The notes beneath the pieces were generated by a model. That model did no database searches and had not been told where the DNA came from. It was given only the letters and a program-made list of their open reading frames with translations. Of a DNA stretch of 64,000 nucleotides, positions 59,029-64,000 are shown one piece after another. The stretch's first letter is position 1; each line of letters starts with the position of its first letter. The translations under genes and the position numbers were made by a program. This stretch comes from Microbacterium imperiale (GTDB taxonomy: Bacteria; Actinomycetota; Actinomycetes; Actinomycetales; Microbacteriaceae), in NCBI RefSeq assembly GCF_017876655.1, contig NZ_JAGIOK010000001.1:3076933-3140932 (forward strand), written 5' to 3'.

Positions 59029-60543
59029 ATGACTTCACGCGGCTTCTCCCGCCTTCTCGTCGCGTCCGCCGCGGCGAGCGCCGGCCTTCTCGTCCTGGCC
59101 GGCTGCTCCGGCTCCGCCGACCCCGCGGGCTCCGGCGCCGCGAGCGACCCGGACGCCGAGATCGTGATCGGCTCGCAGAACGAGCCCACGAACCTCGACC
59201 AGATCTTCGGCGGATCCTCGGGGGTGACCGAGGTCTTCACCGGCAATGTCTACGAGGGCCTGTTCCGCATCACCGATGACGCGCAGGTCGAGCCGCTGCT
59301 CGCCTCCGACACCACGGTGTCGGCCGACGGGCTCGTCTACACCTTCACGCTCGAAGACGCCACGTTCCACTCGGGCGAGGAGCTGACCGCGGACGACGTG
59401 AAGTACAGCCTCGAGCGCTTCATCGGCGACGAGTCGATCGCCGCTCGCAAGCGGCAGCTCAGCGTCATCGACACCGTGACCGCGGTCGACGACAAGACGG
59501 TCGAGGTGACGCTGTCGCAGCCTTCGATCAGCTTCACCTACAACCTCGGCTACGTCTGGATCGTGAACGCGGATGCCGGTGACCTCACGGCCACGGCCGA
59601 CGGCACCGGTCCCTACGCGCTGGGCGACTACCGCAAGGGCGACTCGATCACGCTCGACGTCAACGCCGACTACTGGGGCGACGCACCGGCCAACGGCGGC
59701 GTGGTCTACCAGTACTACGCCGACCCGACCGCGCTGAACAACGCGCTGACCACGGGCGCCGTCGATCTGGTCACGAGCCAGTCGAACCCCGACAGCATCG
59801 CGGAGTTCGAGGCGGCCGGCTTCCAGATCATCGAGGGCACCTCGACGACGAAGGAGCTGCTCGCCTTCAACGACCGCGTCGCCCCCTTCGACGACGTGCG
59901 GGTGCGCAAGGCCATCTACTCGGCGATCGACCGCGAGAAGCTGCTCGACGCGATCTGGGACGGACGCGGCGAGCTCATCGGCTCGATGGTGCCGCCGTCC
60001 GAGCCCTGGTACATCGACCTGGCGGACAACAACCCGTACGACCCCGCCCTCGCCGAGCAGCTGCTCACCGAGGCCGGCCAGGCGGACGGGTTCACCTTCA
60101 CCGTAGACACGCCGGATTCGGGCGTGCACTCGACCGTCGCCGAATTCCTGAAGTCGGAGCTGGCGAAGGTCGGCATCACGATGAACATCAACATCATCAC
60201 CGACGACGAGTGGTACCAGAAGGTCTACACCGAGAAGAACTTCGAGGCGACGCTCCAGGGTCACGTCAACGACCGCGACATCAACTTCTACGGCAACCCC
60301 GACTTCTACTGGGGCTACGACAACGCCGATGTGCAGACGTGGCTCGCCGAGTCGGAGGCAGCGGCATCCGTCGAGGAGCAGACGGAGCTGATCAAGAAGG
60401 CGAACCAGCAGATCTCGGATGACGCCGCCAGCGTCTGGCTCTACCTCAACCCGCAGCTGCGCATCGCGGCCGAGGGTGTGTCGGGTGTGCCCAAGAATGG
60501 ACTGAACTCGCTGTTCTACGTCTCCGACATCACGAAGGCCTGA
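59029..60543 (+). CDS. ABC importer substrate-binding lipoprotein, family 5 (peptide/nickel type)
   Basis: 504 residues, ATG start with AAAGGAA upstream. A signal peptide ends in the lipobox LAGC at 23-26. Family 5 signatures: NEPTNLDQIFGGSSGVTEVFTGNVYEGLFRI, YTFTLEDATFHSGEELTADDVKYSLERFIG, then VRVRKAIYSAIDREKLLDAIWDGRGELIGSMVPP. It binds oligopeptides or similar solutes outside the membrane. First gene of a five-gene importer. Confidence 0.95.
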   Translation: MTSRGFSRLLVASAAASAGLLVLAGCSGSADPAGSGAASDPDAEIVIGSQNEPTNLDQIFGGSSGVTEVFTGNVYEGLFRITDDAQVEPLLASDTTVSADGLVYTFTLEDATFHSGEELTADDVKYSLERFIGDESIAARKRQLSVIDTVTAVDDKTVEVTLSQPSISFTYNLGYVWIVNADAGDLTATADGTGPYALGDYRKGDSITLDVNADYWGDAPANGGVVYQYYADPTALNNALTTGAVDLVTSQSNPDSIAEFEAAGFQIIEGTSTTKELLAFNDRVAPFDDVRVRKAIYSAIDREKLLDAIWDGRGELIGSMVPPSEPWYIDLADNNPYDPALAEQLLTEAGQADGFTFTVDTPDSGVHSTVAEFLKSELAKVGITMNINIITDDEWYQKVYTEKNFEATLQGHVNDRDINFYGNPDFYWGYDNADVQTWLAESEAAASVEEQTELIKKANQQISDDAASVWLYLNPQLRIAAEGVSGVPKNGLNSLFYVSDITKA

Positions 60544-61526
60544 TCTCCATCACCCGGTATCTGATTCGACGGACAGGATTGCTGCTGCTGGCGTTCGCGC
60601 TGGCGGTGGTGATCCTGTTCGTCGTGCTGCGCGTGCTCGGCAACCCGGTGTTCGCGCTGATCTCGGTCGGGGCGACGGATGCCGAGATCGCGGCCGCCGC
60701 CGCACGGCTCGGCGTCGACCGCCCGATCCCCGAACAGTTCCTGGCCTACCTCGGACAGCTCGCGAGCTTCGACCTGGGACGCTCATTCACCAACAATCTG
60801 CCCGTCGGCGACGAGATCCTGCGGCGCCTGAACCTCAGCCTGCCGCTGACGCTCATCGCGTTCACGCTGTCGGTGCTGATCGCGGTGCCGGTGGGGTTCA
60901 TCGCGGCCTGGAAGGCGCGCACCTGGTACGGGACCGCGTTCTCGGCCGTGTCACAGCTCGGCGGAGCGATCCCGGTGTTCTGGGTCGGCATCCTGCTGGT
61001 CGCGGTCTTCGCGCTGAACTGGCGGCTGCTGCCTGCCGGCGGCTTCCCGCGGCGCGACTGGGAGGATCCCGGCGCCGCGCTGGTGTCGCTCACGCTCCCA
61101 GTGCTGACGATCGCCCTCGTGGCGGGCAGCGATCTGGCTCGGTACGTCCGCAGCGCCACGCTCGACGTGCTCGGCCAGCAGTACCTCCGAGCGGCGCGTG
61201 CCACCGGGCAGAGCTTCGCAACGGCGATCTGGCGCCATGGCGTGCGCAACGCCGTCGTCCCGCTCATCTCGATCCTCGCGATCCAGCTGTCCACCACCTT
61301 CGTGGGCGCGGTCATCATCGAGCGCGTCTTCGCTCTGCCGGGACTCGGCGACATGCTGCTGGTCGGCATCAAGGAGCAGGACTTCCCCAGCGTCCAGGGG
61401 GTGCTGCTCTTCTCGACCGCCCTCGTGCTTCTGCTCGGTTTCGCGGCCGACATCCTGCAGCGCATCATCGACCCGCGGCTGCGCGACACGATCTCGGGCA
61501 ACCGCCGAGCGAGGGCGGCAGCATGA
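60540..61526 (+). CDS. ABC importer permease (DppB/OppB type), non-canonical start
   Basis: About 328 residues if read from CTG at 60540, which overlaps the stop of the binding-protein gene. The conserved N-terminus of this family (here ISITRYLIRRTGLLLLAFALAVVILF) lies upstream of the first TTG (60579), and no ATG/GTG/TTG is in frame before it. GAAGG at 60534-60538 could serve CTG 60540 or ATC 60543. Six membrane helices are present, with SLPLTLIAFTLSVLIAVPVG and the coupling loop AARATGQSFATAIWRHGVRNAVVPL. Confidence 0.88.
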   Translation: MISITRYLIRRTGLLLLAFALAVVILFVVLRVLGNPVFALISVGATDAEIAAAAARLGVDRPIPEQFLAYLGQLASFDLGRSFTNNLPVGDEILRRLNLSLPLTLIAFTLSVLIAVPVGFIAAWKARTWYGTAFSAVSQLGGAIPVFWVGILLVAVFALNWRLLPAGGFPRRDWEDPGAALVSLTLPVLTIALVAGSDLARYVRSATLDVLGQQYLRAARATGQSFATAIWRHGVRNAVVPLISILAIQLSTTFVGAVIIERVFALPGLGDMLLVGIKEQDFPSVQGVLLFSTALVLLLGFAADILQRIIDPRLRDTISGNRRARAAA

Positions 61527-62398
61527 CGGCGACGACCCTTCCCGATACGGGCACCGTCCCGGCGACGAGGCCCACGCGGCCCCGCCGCCGACGCTCGGTG
61601 AACCTCGCGGTCGGCGGCATCCTGTTCGGCGCCATCGCGGTGATCGGCCTGATCTCGCTGCTGTGGACCCCGTTCACCTTCGACGACACCAGCGGCGGCC
61701 GGCTGCAACCGCCGTCCGCCGAGCACTGGGCCGGAACCGACCGTCTCGGCCGCGACCTGTTCACGCAGCTCATGATCGGAGCGCGGCTGGCGCTCACCGT
61801 CGGTTTCGGTTCGGTGCTGATCGCGGCGATCGTCGGCATCGGGCTGGGGCTTCTCGCTGCGGTCGCACGCCGATGGGTCGACGACGCCCTGACCAGCCTG
61901 CTCGACATCGCCATCGCCTTCCCGACCCTGCTGCTGGCGATGCTGATCGTCGCCTGGCGCGGGGCGTCGGTCGAATCGGCGATCCTCGCGATCGGCCTCG
62001 CCGGCTCGGCGGTGATCGCCCGGCTCACCCGCATCGCCGCGACGCGCGTCCTCGCGATGGACTACGTCACCGCTGCGCGGACGTCGGGCACGGGCAGGCT
62101 CGGCATCGTGTTCCGACACGTGCTGCGCAACGTCTGGCCGACCCTCATCGTGCCGCTCGCGCTGCAGTTCGGCGGAGCGGTCGGAGCGGAGGCGTCGCTG
62201 TCGTACCTCGGGCTCGGCTCCCCGCCCCCGAACGCATCGTGGGGTCGGATGCTGGAGGAGGCGCAGAGCACGGTGCTCGTCGCACCGACCGCGGCGATTC
62301 TTCCCGGCGTCCTGCTGGTCGCCTTCATCATCGGCGCGAATCTGCTGGCCGACGGCCTGCGTGATATCGCCGATCCGACCACGAGGAGCATCGGATGA
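61523..62398 (+). CDS. ABC importer permease (DppC/OppC type)
   Basis: 291 residues, ATG start overlapping the previous stop by four bases. A disordered Arg/Pro front is followed by six membrane helices. HWAGTDRLGRDLFTQLMIGARLALTVG is the OppC N-terminal signature, and YVTAARTSGTGRLGIVFRHVLRNVWPTLIVPL is the coupling loop. It pairs with the preceding permease. Confidence 0.94.
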   Translation: MTATTLPDTGTVPATRPTRPRRRRSVNLAVGGILFGAIAVIGLISLLWTPFTFDDTSGGRLQPPSAEHWAGTDRLGRDLFTQLMIGARLALTVGFGSVLIAAIVGIGLGLLAAVARRWVDDALTSLLDIAIAFPTLLLAMLIVAWRGASVESAILAIGLAGSAVIARLTRIAATRVLAMDYVTAARTSGTGRLGIVFRHVLRNVWPTLIVPLALQFGGAVGAEASLSYLGLGSPPPNASWGRMLEEAQSTVLVAPTAAILPGVLLVAFIIGANLLADGLRDIADPTTRSIG

Positions 62399-63210
62399 CC
62401 GCCGCGCTGACCGCGTCCGGTCTCGGCGTGCGGACCGGTGACGATCGCACGCTCGTGCACGGCGTCGACGTGACGCTCGAACCCGGCGAACGCCTGGGCA
62501 TCATCGGGGAGTCGGGCTCGGGGAAGTCGCTGACCGCCCTCGCGATGCTCGGCCTGCTCGCGTACCCGCTGACGCCGTTCGGATCGGCGAGGATCGCGAC
62601 CCCCGAGGGCGAGGTGGAGGTCGTCGGGACCCCGTCGCGCCGCCTCGATCGGGTGCGCGGCCGGACGATCTCGGCCGTCTTCCAAGAGCCGCTGGCCTCG
62701 CTCGATCCGCTCATGCGCGTGGGCAAGCAGCTGGCCTGGCCGCTCGCCAAGCACCGGGGGCTGGCCGGGGACGCGCTCCGGCGCGGCGTGCTCGACGCCC
62801 TCGCAGACGTGCAGTTGCCCGACCCGGAGCGCATCGCGCGGTCGTTCATCCACGAGATCTCCGGCGGCCAGCGGCAGCGCGTCGCGATCGCGCTCGCCCT
62901 GGCGGCGGGACCGAGCATCCTCATCGCCGATGAGCCGACCACCGCGCTCGACGTCACCGTGCAGGCCGGCATCCTCGATCTCCTCCAGCGTGAGGTGACC
63001 GAGCGGGGGATGACGCTGCTGTTCATCAGCCACGACCTGCCGGTGGTCTCGCGGATCGCCGACCGCGTCCTCGTCATGCGTGACGGGCGTCAGGTCGAGC
63101 TCGGCGACACGGCGCAGCTGCTTCGATCGCCCCAGCACGAGTACACGGCGCAGCTGGTGGGCGCCTCGCGCGCGCTCGACGACTTCCTGCCCGCGAAGGG
63201 AACCCGATGA
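62395..63210 (+). CDS. ABC importer ATPase 1 (DppD/OppD type)
   Basis: 271 residues, ATG start overlapping by four bases. Walker A GESGSGKS, Q-loop VFQEPLASLDPLMRVGKQL, signature ISGGQRQRVAIALAL, Walker B LIADEPTTALD and H-loop FISHDLPVV are all intact. It lacks the long C-terminal Cys motif of some OppD proteins. It drives uptake together with the next gene's product. Confidence 0.94.
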   Translation: MTAALTASGLGVRTGDDRTLVHGVDVTLEPGERLGIIGESGSGKSLTALAMLGLLAYPLTPFGSARIATPEGEVEVVGTPSRRLDRVRGRTISAVFQEPLASLDPLMRVGKQLAWPLAKHRGLAGDALRRGVLDALADVQLPDPERIARSFIHEISGGQRQRVAIALALAAGPSILIADEPTTALDVTVQAGILDLLQREVTERGMTLLFISHDLPVVSRIADRVLVMRDGRQVELGDTAQLLRSPQHEYTAQLVGASRALDDFLPAKGTR

Positions 63211-63986
63211 CGGCCGACGGTCACGCGACGCTCGAGCTCGAGCACGTCGACTTCGCCTACGCGCGCGGCGCGGACGTGCTCCACGACGTCTCGCTCTCGC
63301 TCGCGCCCGGCGAGACGGTCGGCCTCGTGGGGGAGTCGGGTGCGGGGAAGACGTCGGTACTCCGCCTGCTGCTGGGCCTGGCGGCACCGACATCGGGTCG
63401 CGCGCTCTTCGACGGGGCACCGCTGCGAGCAGGCGACCGCACGCAGATGCGCTCGCTGCGCCGGGCCGTGCAGCCGGTCTACCAGGATCCGTTCTCGTCG
63501 CTCGACCCGCGGATGACGGTGGGACAGTCGATCGCCGAACCGCTGCGGTCCCTCGGCATCACCCGCGACCGGAGTCGCATCGACGCCCGCGTTGCCGAGC
63601 TGCTCACGGCCGTCGACCTCGACGTGGATGCCGCGTCCCGCTACCCGGACGCGTTCTCGGGCGGGCAGCGCCAGCGCATCGCGATCGCCCGCGCCCTCGC
63701 CCCGCGTCCTCGCCTGCTTCTCGCGGACGAGCCGGTGAGTGCTCTCGACACTTCGGTGCGCATGCACGTCATCGAACTGTTCCAGCGCCTGGCGGCAGAA
63801 CAGGGCATCGGGATGCTGCTCGTGTCCCACGACCTCACGATCGTGGCGGCCCTGTGCGAGCGGATGACGGTTCTCCGCGCCGGTCGCGTCGTTGAGGAGG
63901 GCCCGACAACGCGGCTGCTCACGTCGCCGAGCGACGCGTACACGGCACAGCTCGTGGCCGCCGTCCCGCGACTTCCCGCGGTATGA
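63207..63986 (+). CDS. ABC importer ATPase 2 (DppF/OppF type)
   Basis: 259 residues, ATG start overlapping by four bases. Walker A GESGAGKT, Q-loop VYQDPFSSLDPRMTVGQSI, signature FSGGQRQRIAIARAL, Walker B LLADEPVSALD and H-loop LVSHDLTIV. It completes the importer; the stop is 14 bases from the window end, so a further gene in the operon could follow. Confidence 0.94.
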   Translation: MTADGHATLELEHVDFAYARGADVLHDVSLSLAPGETVGLVGESGAGKTSVLRLLLGLAAPTSGRALFDGAPLRAGDRTQMRSLRRAVQPVYQDPFSSLDPRMTVGQSIAEPLRSLGITRDRSRIDARVAELLTAVDLDVDAASRYPDAFSGGQRQRIAIARALAPRPRLLLADEPVSALDTSVRMHVIELFQRLAAEQGIGMLLVSHDLTIVAALCERMTVLRAGRVVEEGPTTRLLTSPSDAYTAQLVAAVPRLPAV

Positions 63987-64000
63987 CGGGGGACGGCGGC

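Overview
The window is very GC-rich, densely packed, largely chromosomal DNA from an actinobacterium. Microbacteriaceae, and Microbacterium-like, is the best guess. Reasons: GTG starts and ATGA/GTGA overlaps are frequent; there is an mscL / FmdB-Ruc / 5-formyl-THF cyclo-ligase / galU / GNAT / GlpR-like block laid out as in other actinobacteria; and there is a class Ib ribonucleotide reductase operon nrdHIEF. I saw no insertion sequence, CRISPR array, rRNA or integrase.

Layout. 1-2.6 kb: the 5' end of a HesB-like Fe-S protein, tRNA-Arg(CCT), then a less GC-rich patch with an EVE-like/Mrr modification-dependent nuclease, a small membrane protein and a LysM-like protein. 2.6-7.2 kb: an S4 protein, an ABC-F ATPase, small membrane proteins, VanZ and a stand-alone LysR-type HTH. 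7.2-13 kb: a MarR/MMPL exporter cassette facing an operon of ribB, a PlsC-like acyltransferase with a TPR-like tail, an unknown gene and an SRPBCC protein. 13-20.4 kb: a UbiB/AarF kinase-like protein, a DeaD-type helicase, a short-chain dehydrogenase, and a Zn-alcohol dehydrogenase with a partner. 20.6-25.8 kb: a stress-like group (haem-oxygenase-fold di-iron protein + GT2 + CDGSH operon, manganese catalase, MBL hydrolase, SDR). 25.8-30 kb: a GT4, a RamA-like regulator, and a DUF485/sodium-solute symporter pair. 30-34.7 kb: an MGMT homologue lacking its catalytic cysteine, and a large helicase-like protein with ruined Walker motifs. 34.7-39.5 kb: mscL to GlpR, tRNA-Ala(CGC) and an FMN reductase. 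39.5-47.8 kb: mgtE behind a structured leader with a small upstream ORF, a Leu/Val-type dehydrogenase, YbaK, SixA, DUF445, an acyl-CoA dehydrogenase and an MFS carrier. 47.8-52 kb: nrdHIEF with candidate NrdR and DnaA sites. 52-58.2 kb: a 29-aa ORF, rtcB, a NERD protein, MarR/MFS, a 31-aa ORF, and MarR/DUF3817/DoxX. 58.2-64 kb: DUF1684 followed by a complete five-gene oligopeptide-type ABC importer.

Most of the window is core metabolism and transport. The points that most deserve follow-up are the catalytically dead-looking helicase, the Cys-less MGMT (ATL-like), the missing moeA/glp between galU and the GNAT gene, the mgtE leader, the ribB-acyltransferase operon, the tRNA-Arg-adjacent nuclease patch, and three well-supported micro-ORFs. 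All assignments were made by reading the sequence; no database search was run.
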